The position numbers and the translations under genes were made by a program. Below are positions 31,480 through 43,665 of a stretch of 64,000 bases of DNA, in pieces. How positions within the stretch are numbered: position 1 is the first letter of the stretch; each line of letters starts with the position of its first letter. The notes beneath the pieces are model-generated. The model saw nothing but the letters and a program-made list of their open reading frames with translations, ran no database searches and was not told the origin of the DNA. The DNA comes from Pyricularia pennisetigena (lineage: Eukaryota > Ascomycota > Sordariomycetes > Magnaporthales > Pyriculariaceae), in contig NW_021940920.1 of assembly GCF_004337985.1 (NCBI RefSeq), positions 1,658,549-1,722,548 of the forward strand. Direction: 5' to 3'.

Positions 31480-34400
31480 CTGAAGGACGTACATCCTGAT
31501 AACACACAGGCGCCTTTGATCATGGGCGGTATTCATCGTTTTTGTGCGCCGTAGTTCATGTCTTCAACTGATTTCCGTCACGTTTAATCCGGTTGGACAT
31601 GTAACGTGTGTTTTGGGTTTTGGGTACTCTTGAACACTTCAGTTCCCATCTCTGCGATGCCAAAGTCGGCCTGAGATTTAGAGCTTTATTTGCAGGAAAT
31701 GTTGATTTGTGGCAACGAGGAACACTCCGATCATGCGTCGATTGTGCCCCAATACGGTCTGCGCAATGACAGGATCTTGTCGAAATATCTGCGCTTTCGT
31801 CAGGGAGTGGCATCACATTCAGCATCAATACTGGCTACGCAACACCAAGGTCTATACTCCCTCTTTTGTAGGTTGTGATGAAAGTCCGGATGGCATTAAC
31901 GATGGTGCCGCAGCATGGTATCGCTGCTCCTCTTCACCCTTATTACACTATTCACATGGCTAAGGTTTGTCAGAAACCACCAATCCATCGGGGCCCGCGT
32001 CGGCCCAAATAGATGACGCGTGTTACCCGTAGGTGGGTTGAACTGTTTATAGGGTTGCTTAACCCGGCCGAAAATTGAACGCGGGCTTTTTTCGCAACCC
32101 GCGGGCCCCTTAGCAAAACCCTCAAATGTACGTATTTTGCGTATCAATATTGACAATATTCTTTCTCACAATAAAATGAAACATAAGCTTAATATTGGAT
32201 TAAATTTTTAATTGAAAATATATTCTGGTTTTGCTTTTTCTTTTTTCTTTTTTTTTTTTTTTCTTTGTGTCCAATCAGGTGAGGATGCGTATGTGGATAG
32301 CACATGCTCTNNNNNNNNNNNATATAAGACAGTCTGCTTCTAGGTAGATTAATTTTATTTCGGGGCAAAACTTAATCTTCGTTTTTGCAAATTTACGTCG
32401 GTTGAGTTTTAGCGCGTAATTAAATATTGCACCAGTTAATTTCTGTATTTTAGGTCAAATTGCTATTTATTCTTGTTTTGTAACCCGTACAGGTAAATAG
32501 AATTCAAGTATTGTAAGTATTATAAGTACCGTAAAGGGTGTATTATATGGCTATACGGGTTTTTGAGTACCGGGGATAATAGGTAAGCTTTATAATATAA
32601 TGATCGAATTGATTTACGTTATACCCATCCGTAAAAACAATTTCCCCTGCAGGTTTATTTTATATTTGTTATGTAGTTGCCAATTTCACGCCGTTTTTGC
32701 CAGTATAATAGGAGTTAAGTAGCGCTTGAAAAACTCCGTTCATTAAGCCACTGGCTACTGGGGCTGATACCTTGCCAACAACTTAAACAATTGAAGTTAA
32801 ATAATATTTAATAGAAGCTTAAAATGGTATTTAAGCCCCAGATGCATGCGCATTAACATTGGTTTGTATGGAATTGAAGATACTTTCTACAAAAGTTATA
32901 AAAACTAGTTTTTCGGGGATTTATCCCCAGCACCATAACCCATTTTGGCGTGCCGACCGCCATTTTAATATTGAAAGGTATAAAAAGGACAGGAATTCTA
33001 AACTTTGTTCACTTTATATACGGCGTATAATGATACTATGGGATAATTTACGACGCTTTTCCTATTTCGTTGAAAAGTAAAATAAAATAGGAACGGATAG
33101 GCGTAATTACTAAATAAAAACGGGAAGGATCCCACTCATGTTCTTCCTTGTTTTCATTATAGCAGGCGCCGCTATCGCGTGGTTGATTTCAATTAGGTAT
33201 TCCCGTATTATATTACATTTATTCAAACGACTGTTTTTACCAGGCCGGGAAGAATAAAGTCCCGGAGTAACCCTGTCCTGCTTCGATTTGTCTCCCGTAT
33301 AAATGAATAAATGGTCCAAATACTTACTGGTGTACAACAGCATAACACAAAGGATAATAATAGATAGGTAGAGCTTGGAAATTATATCATAAACATAATT
33401 TGCCGGGTTGTTAAGGGTATTATTCGGAGGGTATTATAGTTGTTGGTAAAATATTTAACACCCGGGCACAGTGTTAAGCTTCGGGTAATTAAGAAGCATT
33501 ACCTGTTTTCTGGAATATTTTAAATTGCGGCCCACAAATGTTTTGCAGTTTGTTGGGAAATATTATTCAATCGAATAAACCTTACCGCGCCGCCCGCCGC
33601 CCATCACTGTATAAGCATGTAAATTTTCACCTTTACTATTATAGTTATAATGCATGGGTATTAATTTCTAGCTTAGCCACTCTGTTATATATAATGTGGG
33701 GATATTATTAAGGGAATAGAAACTATTAAAGTCAATTTTGCTTTTCGTTCATACAAAAATATATAAAAGGTCCCAGTCAAGGAAAACTTTTTATTTTCAC
33801 ACACACCTCGTATAATTACTTTTACGTGCTAGTAGTAAGTAAACTGGACTACCGCGGCAAATAATCGCTTGTTGTCTGACTTGCTATTTTAATCACAGTG
33901 TAGTTACCACAATTAAACCCAAGTTTGCAATGCATTTGTTTTTCAGTATAAAGTGCCTAATAACTGCATAACCATGCAGATTATTTATTCGCTCAGGGAT
34001 AATAACAGTTGGGATTGCAAGTAATCAACACGAACCCAAGCCCCTTTCGCAAAGGTGAATAACAAGGTTGGGCGGCTGCAATTTATCAGCGGGAAAGTCT
34101 TCTACTGATAAACCGGCGTACCGCAGCCTTTAAAACCCAGTTTTCGCTGGAGAAACAATGTAATAAAATATGGCATTCTGTATGAGAAAGCGGTTGCAAG
34201 GTTATAAGTACCATTATTGTGAACGTTTGCGTTAGTGCGTATTACGGGCATCCCTTTTCAGTACCCCTGTACGGATAACACATTTGGTTCGGCAATTGTT
34301 AGCGTATTATGTCAAAAAAGGAATGGCACGAAAAGGTGGGATTCGTGCGGTAGTCCAGAGTTCTATTGCGCTAAAGTTATTACTACGTATGAATATATAA

Positions 34401-35300
34401 TCATTTAAACCTAATAGTTTATCCATTTATAATATAATATGTTTTTTATGAACCTCGTTTACGCGCAGGAATTAAGCACCAGAGAATGATAAGAAGTGCA
34501 AATTGTTATATTTAATTGGTTTGCTCTGTTTGTAATTTTCATGTATCAAGGGAAGCAATTGCAATTTATCCAAACTAAAACAAGAAAGGGCCGTGTGGAT
34601 CCACGAATGCCTAAAATTTATGTGCATTCAGATAACATGTGCACATCCTAAAGCACGCAATGTAAAACTTCAATGCGATAGTCATAATTATTCCAACAAT
34701 ATCCTTTATTGAATAAGTAGTAAAAGCTCAAAGTTATGGTTTTTTGGAAAATTATTAATCGCTCGCTGCTATTTTCGCCTTATTTACCGTAGTCTCTTAA
34801 GCATACATGGTTGTCCGCTTTAAACTGCATTAGAATTATGTCAGATATATTTTTATTTACCATTCTGGTAGGGATGAAAATCCCCATCCCTGAACAGTGG
34901 CGGTAAATTTGCAACTTTGTGGTATTTTCTTTTATTTTTTATTTTTTTTGTTTTTAGGTAGAGATTTCTATTACATGACTTCACAAAAGGCATATGCGTT
35001 TGAGCCGCGTTTTAGAAGTTTGTTTGGTTTGAGCAGTGTTTTTTGATTAGTTTTTAATACACTGTTACCAGTGAGACTAGGTTTTATTCGAAACAATAGA
35101 AAAAATGCCAATTTAACTGTATTTTCAAATTCTGGAATGGTTAATTGAATTTAATATATATGAAATAGCTGAGGTGTTTCCATACAAATGGGCAAAATAC
35201 CGGTGGGTCGGATACACCAAAATTCAGGTTGCATTATGGAAGTTATATTGAGAAATGCACGGTAAGAGGGGAGGGGGGGCCTCGCCTGGTCCCATAGTAC
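31480..35300. other. AT-rich gene-poor region, decayed
   Basis: From about 32100 the composition drops to AT-rich with moderate RIP-like character but without a recognisable transposon protein. Short frames (for example 32859-33080 and 33343-33110) have no domain. A sequence gap of 11 N lies at 32311-32321. The region ends with a return to normal composition before the small secreted protein at 35509. Confidence 0.6.
31990..32109. repeat. short inverted-repeat-bounded segment
   Basis: GGGGCCCGCG at 31990-31999 and its exact reverse complement CGCGGGCCCC at 32100-32109 bound a 120-bp segment rich in CCCGCG/CCCGG motifs. This could be a small non-autonomous DNA transposon or a hairpin. No target duplication is evident. 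Confidence 0.35.
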
Positions 35301-35508
35301 AGAATACGCTCTGACACATATGTTCTCTAAATCTAAATGTTCGTCAACGTCTATATATTCTACGATGCGGGCTGCTCAACTTGCTCGATTTGCTCAGTCT
35401 TAACTATCAACACCACATTTCAAAAGCCATCAGCCCTTAAACCTTAGCGGCACGATACTGCTTTTAAAGTCTTCTTTTTCGCCTGGAAATTTATTTTCAC
35501 CTCTTATC

Positions 35509-35790
35509 ATGCATTTCACAACTCTTCTTGTTTCTGTTGGTCTACTTGGCCTCCAAGCCACCAGTGTCATCGCAGACAAAGACCCTGCGACATGCAAATT
35601 GGTAGTTTTCAAGCATCACTATATTAAAGTTTTGGAAACCTCCGTTGACGCCGGCCAGGGTGATACTGTGACTATCGACAATGGAAAATATTATATATAC
35701 TCCGACAAGTGGAGTTGCGCTTGCGGCCATAAGGATCCACTCCCCGACGCGCATACTTGTGAAGGCGAAGTTAAGACTTACAAACCGTAA
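35509..35790 (+). CDS. small secreted cysteine-containing protein (effector-like)
   Basis: The protein has 93 residues, single exon. A signal peptide covers about 1-22 (MHFTTLLVSVGLLGLQATSV then IA). The mature part of about 71 residues has four Cys at 29, 70, 72 and 84, enough for two disulfides, and is rich in Lys/Asp/Tyr (DNGKYYIYSDKWSCACG). I recognise no family. Small size, secretion signal and even Cys number, at the edge of an AT-rich repeat-like block, are the usual profile of candidate effectors. A TATA-like CTATATATTC lies near 35351. The start is the first ATG of the frame. Confidence 0.7.
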   Translation: MHFTTLLVSVGLLGLQATSVIADKDPATCKLVVFKHHYIKVLETSVDAGQGDTVTIDNGKYYIYSDKWSCACGHKDPLPDAHTCEGEVKTYKP

Positions 35791-36707
35791 TCGGATATAC
35801 TAAAGGTTCACTTGGAGTTTCGGTGGGCGATAATCTAATTGCGATATTGCCAATTAGTGCTGGAATCAATACATTGTCCTGTCGAACAGTATACAAAATG
35901 GCTACTTTGGATCAAATAAAACTTTGGATTTAGATTCGTCACACAAGGCGCGACTTGAGTTGCAAACACCACTCTTGTGAATCCCGTTAATCTTTCATGT
36001 AATTCTGTGCAATTTCCGGATGTAGCACGCATGGTGACAAGCTGATCCTGGTCAGTATCGTTTGCAGGTAAACATCATGGCAATATTGTGTTGTAGATCT
36101 AAATGACTACTATTTTGAATCTATCCAAGAAAGGACAACATTTTTGGTAGATTCCGTAACCGCACGAAGAAAGATGAGTTAGAAGCTGCGTGTCAACAGA
36201 ATTTTGGCAGGTGGGCTGTTGGGAAAAGCAAAGGAAAAGTGCGTGAAACTGAAAGGGTGACGGCAAGAGTCGGTGCCCTCTTGCAATGAAACCCCCATGA
36301 TGGAGACTTTAACGAAGAACAGAGAGCGGCTTTGGGATATATTTGATAGTCTTGACGTTGAAAACGGGAAGAGGACGAGCAAGGAGAGGAGAGACGTTAC
36401 AAGTATGGATAGGTTCCCTCGGGGTCTCAGTTGAAGGATATGTGAAGATGGATGGAGATCAAATAACCAAAAGAGTGCTAGGCTAATCTGACAACACCCA
36501 TTCGCATGACCTAGCTACAAAAAAAGGATGTGACTCCCCCCCAGTCTTGGTCATATCTGCATAAAGTCGTGTGAGGTCTGCTATCTTGTAAAAGCAGTGT
36601 TGAACACTTTCCCAATTTAGCTCCTTCAAGAACAAGAAGTGTTTTGGTTCTTTTCCCCCCATTCTCTTTTTGTTTTCTTTTTCTTTTTCAGAAGCGCATA
36701 GGCCGGC

Positions 36708-37031
36708 TCACTGGGGCGGGAGAACCTGCCAGATGGTGTTGATGGTTGTGGCGAGGTCGCCCATATTGTCGTGGCAAGAGTGGTTCGTCAAAACGTCTTT
36801 GCCGTTGTGCTTGATGTTGAAGGCGCGCGTGTGGCCCTCCACTGTCTTGTCCTTTCTGGCCAGTCGCAGTTCGAGGCGCGGGTCGACCTTGCGCAGGGCC
36901 GTCTGGATATCGACTGTGTTATCGTGGCACGACTTAGGGCCCCACATGAGCTTGTCATTGAAATAAAGAGCGGCGGTGTTGGTGTGACCCTCGACGGTCT
37001 TGTCCTTCTCACTGAGCCAGACAGACGACAT
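36708..37031 (-). CDS. 107-residue protein of two 51-residue repeats, unknown function
   Basis: The start at 37031 is chosen because of the ACAAAATG context; the frame is open further upstream but reads like leader sequence. KDKTVEGHT occurs at 9-17 and 60-68 and SCHDN at 34-38 and 85-89, both exactly 51 residues apart, so the protein is a clean internal duplication. There is no signal peptide or membrane segment, and one Cys per repeat. The size and two-repeat build recall small beta-sandwich lectin-like folds such as cyanovirin-N homologues, but the signature residues of that family are not evident, so no function is assigned. A TATATAAAGG box lies about 200 bases upstream (37231-37240, minus strand). 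No neighbour is functionally linked. Confidence 0.68.
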   Translation of the reverse strand: MSSVWLSEKDKTVEGHTNTAALYFNDKLMWGPKSCHDNTVDIQTALRKVDPRLELRLARKDKTVEGHTRAFNIKHNGKDVLTNHSCHDNMGDLATTINTIWQVLPPQ

Positions 37032-37230
37032 TTTGTAGGCGATTTTGGTCTGTTCAAGAGTAGTTCCTGGGAAACTTTTACTTGAGGGAAAGGGATTATT
37101 CTTACAATGAGGTGGGTTTGAGGGTTTGAATGAAAGCACAGGTTGATACTCAAAAGTCTTGTAGTGATGTGGAAAGGTGGTGATGCTGGTTTGTGATGTT
37201 CTTTCTGTTTGACGAGAGGATATACGTTCC

Positions 37231-37240
37231 TTTATATAGT
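37231..37240 (-). promoter_or_regulatory. TATA box of the 51-residue-repeat gene
   Basis: TATATAAAGG on the minus strand, about 200 bases before the ATG at 37031, a normal distance for a fungal TATA promoter with a leader of 150-170 bases. Confidence 0.5.
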
Positions 37241-40200
37241 CGATTTTCTGCTTACAACGTCAGGGCTTACGAAGCTTCGGCTTCAACAACCATTACGAGC
37301 AATGATTACATTAGGTCTGGCGTTGAGAGAAAGCATATTCATTCGCCAAGACTTATGCCGGAATAGGATTGGTGCAATACCAGCCCCCAAGCCTGCATTG
37401 GTTTGCTCATATGTAGGTCAAGGTCTTTCGCCACCTGCTTAGTTCGCAACAGCAATCAAATACCTCAATTGAAGACCGGCGGCATCCATATTCTCACCGC
37501 CATTCTGGACGCAAGATCAAGAAGCAATTATTTGCTGATCACGGCCCAAATTTGAAATTTGAACTTCCGAAGCTAGNNGAATAAGCCAGTCAAGGCGAAC
37601 AACAGGACGGACCGGACCGTACATTGAGGTCCCCGTGTGGAGTATTTGTACCGGCTTTTGAAATCTTTTGAAATCTTAAGACAAGGGTTCCAGTTTAAGA
37701 CATACTTCGCGCGGCGTTCTAGATACATCCCAGGCGGGCAGACAAAACTAAACCCTAAAAAGAGAATGAATCATTTGCATATAAAAAGGATATTATGCAA
37801 GCATCGCAATCCCACATTTCGCCCGTGGGTTCAAAGTGTAGTTCCGTCTATACATGCTATGTAGCATTCGGCACGTCACCCCACAGATTCTCCCTTTTCT
37901 ACCCACAGATCCGAACGACAACGATCTAGGATTTTCGCTGTTTTCATTGGCGGGGACCGTGGAGGATGTTCAACAAGGTTGCTTCGCACAATTGTGCGCA
38001 AAGGCGGCCCTGCATCTTTGACGTGACAAGAGTGATCGGCACGGGTCTGGGGCGTGGTTAGGGAAAAGCATTGCATGTGACGACAATATGCCCAGCAGCC
38101 AAGACTGAATAAGCGAATGCTTGGAAAAGAGGTCCAAATGCAATACATATGCAGGCCAGGAAGTCTAGAACTGACCTAGCTTTGATCACTTTGGGATTCC
38201 TGGTGGAAGCTTGCTTTGCTTTTTTGTAAGTTTTGAAGCGGCTTTCGTACACCGCCGAACAAAGAATTTCCTATTTTGCCAGTGGCTGCGTGAGATGCTG
38301 CAACCTCTTTTTGCGCAATAGATGCCGTTTTCATAGCCCAGCATGCTCACCACCACTAGAAGCAATCCGGAATCCCAACCAGCTGAAGACCAAAGAAGGT
38401 GCAGATGGTGCTTATATGCGTAAAGGCGTTTGCGTTTTGCTGTCTGAGTGGTAAAGCTGTTTTACTTGTGCCACTAAGACCGATTTCTTCTCCTATCTCG
38501 CTTGCTCAGCTGGCCATTCAGAACGTGACCGAGGCGCAGAAGTAAAGGGATAAAACAGCCGGCTAGCAAAATGATGCTACGTTTTGAAGGGAGAGTGGGA
38601 AGTTGCACGTCCTTGAGGACAGACAGCACGTAAACGATACTTGTGGCAGTTTTAGCCTTTTGGATGGTGCTATCCTCGGAAAATCACTAGCATTCATTGT
38701 TCATTGATGGATGTATCATGTATTTGTGTAATCTCTCAAGCTGCAGGTTGGGGCCGTGGCCAAAAGCTAACTTCAGCCTTGTGCTAGGGCAGGATCGGGT
38801 GCGGATGTAAAAATATCGTCGGAGCTCCCTCCGGACGTCTCTTGACGACGGCAAAATTATAGACTTTACCCAAGGCAGTAAGGCGTAATCAACTCGGCCC
38901 TCGCCAAGAGATGTGCTGATTCTTGGTGGGTGACCCAACGACCCCACAATGGCTTGCATTGCATTGTCAAGCTAGTGAGTGAGGGAGACGAAACCCTTGT
39001 ATTCTTGGCGACTTTTCTTTTGCAGCTGAGATGGCTATCCCCCAACTGTAGCCCCAGACATCTTTTGATACGCAGCCAGAAAGCGAGGTTTCGGAGAAAT
39101 GCAGACGGAAGACGGATTCTAACTCGTGCGTTATAGGAGCAGGATGGCGATGGCACTTACAATATGCAGTGACATGCAGCAACCGCTAATGCTTCTCTTG
39201 CCTGATTGCCTCACCGATTCGCTTGAAGGCGGAGGTTTGACTCTGGAGAAGAAACCGTTTGTTTGCCGACGAAGCACTCCTGAGAGGGCAGCTGCCATTT
39301 TGCGGTCCCTCGTCAACTATCACAATAGCACTAGTTACAAATACGGTCAGGAATGGCCCCAAGCTTCAAGCACAGTGTCGTGTGGCGCCAGCAGGATTAG
39401 ATAAATCTGCATGGGTGACTGGAGATCTTTGCCAAAATTCCTCACGCCACAAACAAGGCCTATGCCTGGTCTCTCACCACGATTATACCACAAGACAGTT
39501 GAGAAACCGGCAGAGACGATGAAGAGGTCCCACCAAGCAGACGCTATCCGTGGTTCAGGGGGAGCATCCGGCACCGAAGTCTGTCCGTAGGCGGCGGGTG
39601 GAGCTTGTACCAAAAAAAAGCAGTACATGGTAAAATCCCTCAGGCTGACGGGACGTCCAAGGTAACATTCCGGCAGCTAGGAGGCGACCAGTTGTAGCCC
39701 GGAAAACTTCAAGGGCATGGACTTTTAGCTCAGGAATCCGTCATGGGTTCTAAACCTTCTTCCAAGCCAGCTTCATATGCAGGCGGGAGTTTGCATCCAG
39801 TTGTTCGTATTGGCCGAATCGAGGTTCCAAAGCATGGAAAATCTTGCTCAACTCGAATGGAAACGAACTCTGAGTGGATAAGCCATGCAAAGGCCTAGCC
39901 TGGAACCAGCCTCCTTGCCTGCCGGGTCTCGATCGCAGTCCATGTGGTTCCTGAGCTGCTTGCAAAACAAACATGTCTTGATCCCGACGGAGGAGTTGTG
40001 CTGTTGTGCTTCTGTCCCCCAGTCCAGTGGGTTCTACGGAAGAAACTGGACTGCACCGATAAAAAAAAAAAAAAAAAAAGAAAAAAAGCCTATGTCGTAC
40101 CAGATTGACCAAACGAGAATATCGTGGACGGTTACTATAATGATGGCCTTGAGGAATGGATTTGTGATTTATATCATTGCGCTTCCTATATACCGACATA

Positions 40201-40490
40201 GCTACCATATATTTCCCAACTTCTGGGAAAAGGACCTGAAAACCCATGAATACGTAAGAAAAGAAGTCTTGAACCCAGAACAAAAGCAGATCTTTAACAA
40301 AAAAAGGAAAAAACAAGAAAAAAGAAAAAAAAGTCATAAACTCTTCGTCGCCACCCGGTTTCCAGACCGCCGACATGTACTGCCAGCAGTCAACAAAATG
40401 CACAAAAGTCAGCATGACGCACATCAATCTCTTCCCAAACACCAAGTCCCTCACTTCCCATCTCTCAAATCATTCATCGTCATGTATCCC
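37240..40490. other. intergenic region, no gene seen
   Basis: It contains a two-base gap at 37577-37578, a homopolymer A run at 40061-40078 and many short frames without domains. The minus-strand frame at 40454-39750 is long (234 residues) but is made of poly-Phe and low-complexity translation, so it is taken as 3' flank of the sulfate permease gene. Confidence 0.55.
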
Positions 40491-40493
40491 CCA

Positions 40494-42689
40494 TCAAGGC
40501 CTCGACTCGCTCTTCCCCTCGCGCGAGCTGGAACTGCCGGCCCTTTCGGCGTGCAAGGTCATGCCCTTCTCGAGATCCTCGCTGCCGGGGCGCTTCTCGT
40601 CAAACTCGTGGCGGTTGTGCAGCACGTCTGGGGCGTGGCTGCGCCTGGGCGCCAGCACAGCGGCGGCGACGCTGGGGAACAGCACGGTGGCGTCCTTGTC
40701 GGCGGCGGCGGCGGCGGCGGGGGCGTCGATGACGTTCCAGCCGTAGCGCACGAAGCGCTCGCGCACGTACTCGGTCATGCCCACGAAGCGGACCTCGACG
40801 TGCTTGCCGCCGTAGCGCGAGATCTCCTTGACGAGGTTCTTGAGGTGCGTGCACGCGGTGCTGTCGACGTGGTTGACGCGGCCAAAGTCGAGGACCACGA
40901 GCCCGATCGGCGGCAGGGCGTCCGGGTCCGTGATGCCGGCCCGCCGACGCAGCCGCTGGATCCGCTTCTCGGCCACCACGGACCAGTTGCGCTCCCGCAC
41001 CTCGGGGCCCTGCGCGCCGTGGTAGGCCGGCGCGTGGTAGGTCTGGACCGAGTCGAGGATGGCGGTCGTGCACATGTAGCTGTTGGGGAAGAAGAAGGAG
41101 TCGTTGAAGCGGAAGACGTGCACGTCGCGCGCCTGCGGGGAGTCCGGGTGCGGCAGGTCCCGCTCGTCGACGTCGGACGGGGCCGGGACGCCCGACGACG
41201 TCACGCGCGTAAAGGTCTGGCGGAGGACGCAGTATACAATGTTGAAGCCGACGGCGAGCCCGATGCCCATCTCGGTGCTGTAGAAGAGCGACACCCAGAG
41301 CGCGATCATGGACGAGATGAAGTCGGCCAGCGACGTCTTCCAGTAGCGGTAAAAGTCCTGCGGCGCGTGGATGAGCGGCCACACGGCCGTGATGATGATG
41401 GCCGCCAGCGTCGCCTTGGGGATCCAGTACAGCGTGCCGACGAGGAAGTAGATGGAGATGAGCACCACGGCCGTCGTCATGACCCCCGAGAGCGGCGACT
41501 TGACGTGGCACTGCGAGTTGACCGACGTGCGCGACATGGCGCCGCCCACGCCCATGGCGTGGAAGAAGGAGTTGATGAAGTTGGTGACGCCAAAGTAGCA
41601 CAGCTCCTGCGACTGGTCGGGGACGTAGTCGTTCTTGACGCCAAAGGCTCGCGCGATGGCCGAGTGCTCGACCGCCGCCGCGATGAAGAGCGCGATGGAC
41701 CGCGTCGCCGTCTTCATGATCAGATCCGAGGGCGGCATGGCCGGTGGCTCTTGGCCGTCGGCCTTGACCTGCACAACCTCAAACATGTAATTCTTGGGGT
41801 TGCTCTTCTTGCCGTTGACGGCAAACGACACGCCGGTGAAGAGGACCAGGGTGAGGAAGGCCCGCGTGATGGAGCAGAACCAGACGATCTTGTTCTTGTC
41901 GCTCCAGCGCTTGCCCGCCTTCTCCAGAATCGTCATGAACAGGATGCCCGTGAAGCCCATGACGCAGGTCATGAGACTAGCCTTTGGCAGGAAGGCAAAA
42001 ATGTCGTGGATCTGCTGCGCCGTGCCCGAGCCGACTCCCTTGAGGCCAAGTAGCGACGGCATCTGGTTGAGGATGATGGTGATGGCCACAGCTGTGATGA
42101 AGCCGCTGAGGATGGGCAGCGAGATGAACTCGAGGAGCCACCCGAGCTTGAGGAAGCCCAGAATCATGCCAAACACACCCATCCATAGCGCCATGGCCGA
42201 AGCGACCTGCGAAGGTGTGTATTCCTCTCCAAACTCATGGACACCCTCTGACGTGAGCAGACCGATCAGGGAGGTAGGACCGCTGGAAAGATCTATGTGT
42301 CAGACATATTTGTTAGTCAGGCTTCTCTATATCTCAAACAAAAAAAAATAAAAGTCTTACTCACCCTTGGTGGTTCCCATAATGGCGTAGATGCTCGCCG
42401 GCAACCACGAAGACATTAACCCGTACTCGACGGGGATCTCGGCGATCTTGGCATATGCCAGACCCTGCGGGATCAACATCAGACCCAGCGTAAGGCCGGC
42501 GATTATGTCGTTGATGAGCCATCGCGGGTTGTATTTTGGAAGCCAGCCTATGATGGGCGCCTTGTCGAGCAGGTATTGAAGCGAGGTCTCGGGGAACTCC
42601 TTGATGCCCTTGCGGGACAGACGACCGGCCTTTTGCCAAGTCACATCCTCGCGGATGTCCTGCTTCGCTGCGTTGATGTATTTTGACAT
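40494..42689 (-). CDS. sulfate permease, SLC26/SulP family with STAS domain
   Basis: Two exons on the minus strand, 42689-42365 and 42292-40494, give 707 residues. The intron is GTGAGT...CACATAG. The N-terminal part has the SulP signature region (PKYNPRWLINDIIAGLTLGL, then MLIPQGLAYAKIA), and exon 2 carries many membrane helices with HAMGVGGAMSRTSVN. A C-terminal STAS domain (about 520-640) contains VVLDFGRVNHVDSTACTHLK. Such proteins are plasma-membrane sulfate/H+ symporters that feed sulfur assimilation. The tail is Ala- and Ser-rich. Length is a little below the 770-840 usual in filamentous fungi. In fungi these genes are usually induced by sulfur starvation; no binding site is identified here. 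Confidence 0.92.
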
Positions 42690-43629
42690 ATTTCTTTTTG
42701 CAATATAGTCGGAGCGAGCGCTTGTTGGGCGTTTGGGGGCTCAAGGTTGCGGCTAATTCAGGGGGTGTGTGGTTTTGTGTTGGCGTGTTTGCGGTGAGGG
42801 GGGGGCCGAGTCTGCCTTTGGCGGTGATGGGACGAATTCTTTGGGTATACCAGTACCAGTTTTGCAGAAATCCCCCGCAAGGTGAGAAACGGCAGCACAG
42901 CAGCGGCAGAGGAAAAATAAAAAAAAGAAAAAGGAGAAGAAGAGAGAAGGGAAGACAGATCGCTCAAGATCTGTCCTGAATGTCACCACACAACAAGAAT
43001 TCCAAAGAGGTCGAACTGTTGATGATGGGATTGTGCAAAAGAGTGCAAACTTGTCGACATGTGGGATGCAGCTCTTTAACCTTTTGTATCCCGTCCCCCT
43101 CCCGCCAGATACTTGCACGCCATTTCTTGACTCGGATGTGCTAAGCACCAAGGTGTAGGCAGGTTTGCTGCATTACCGCCCGGTCTTACTGCGGTAGCAA
43201 ATAAACCTACCAGCAAAAAAAAAAAAAAAAAAAAAAATACCGTCTTCACTCCTCGATCTACTTGTTCATGTACCTGTCACTGGGTTGACCAAGCATATTC
43301 CCTACCTCGTGGCGACAAGGCACCACCACCCCCCCAAAGACCCCTCCTCCTTGCCCCTCACTCTATCAACCTATGCAACCTATCTCACGGTTGGCTGTTA
43401 TTGATGCTCGAGTGCGACAGGCTCCAAAATGACGCTCTTTTCCTTTTTGATATTCCCATGGTATACCCCGTCCCGTGGTCGGGTAATGCCTATCTATCAC
43501 GGAGCAGCATCGGCATTTCCTGTTTGCTGATGCCATGCATCTGTAAGATAGAGGCTTTACGCCATCCCAAGAAATTATATGTATTTGTCCAATATGTGGT
43601 GTGTATGGGTGTGTGCGTGCGTGTGTGCG

Positions 43630-43665
<36 letters not shown>

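Noticed and set aside
39750..40454. 234-residue minus-strand frame
   Set aside because: Dominated by poly-Phe from an A run and without a domain. It lies just downstream of the permease stop codon and is better taken as 3' flank.
39885..42053. 722-residue open frame on the plus strand
   Set aside because: It is the antisense of the sulfate permease exon 2 joined to low-complexity Lys-rich sequence. The permease on the other strand has full family motifs and splice sites.
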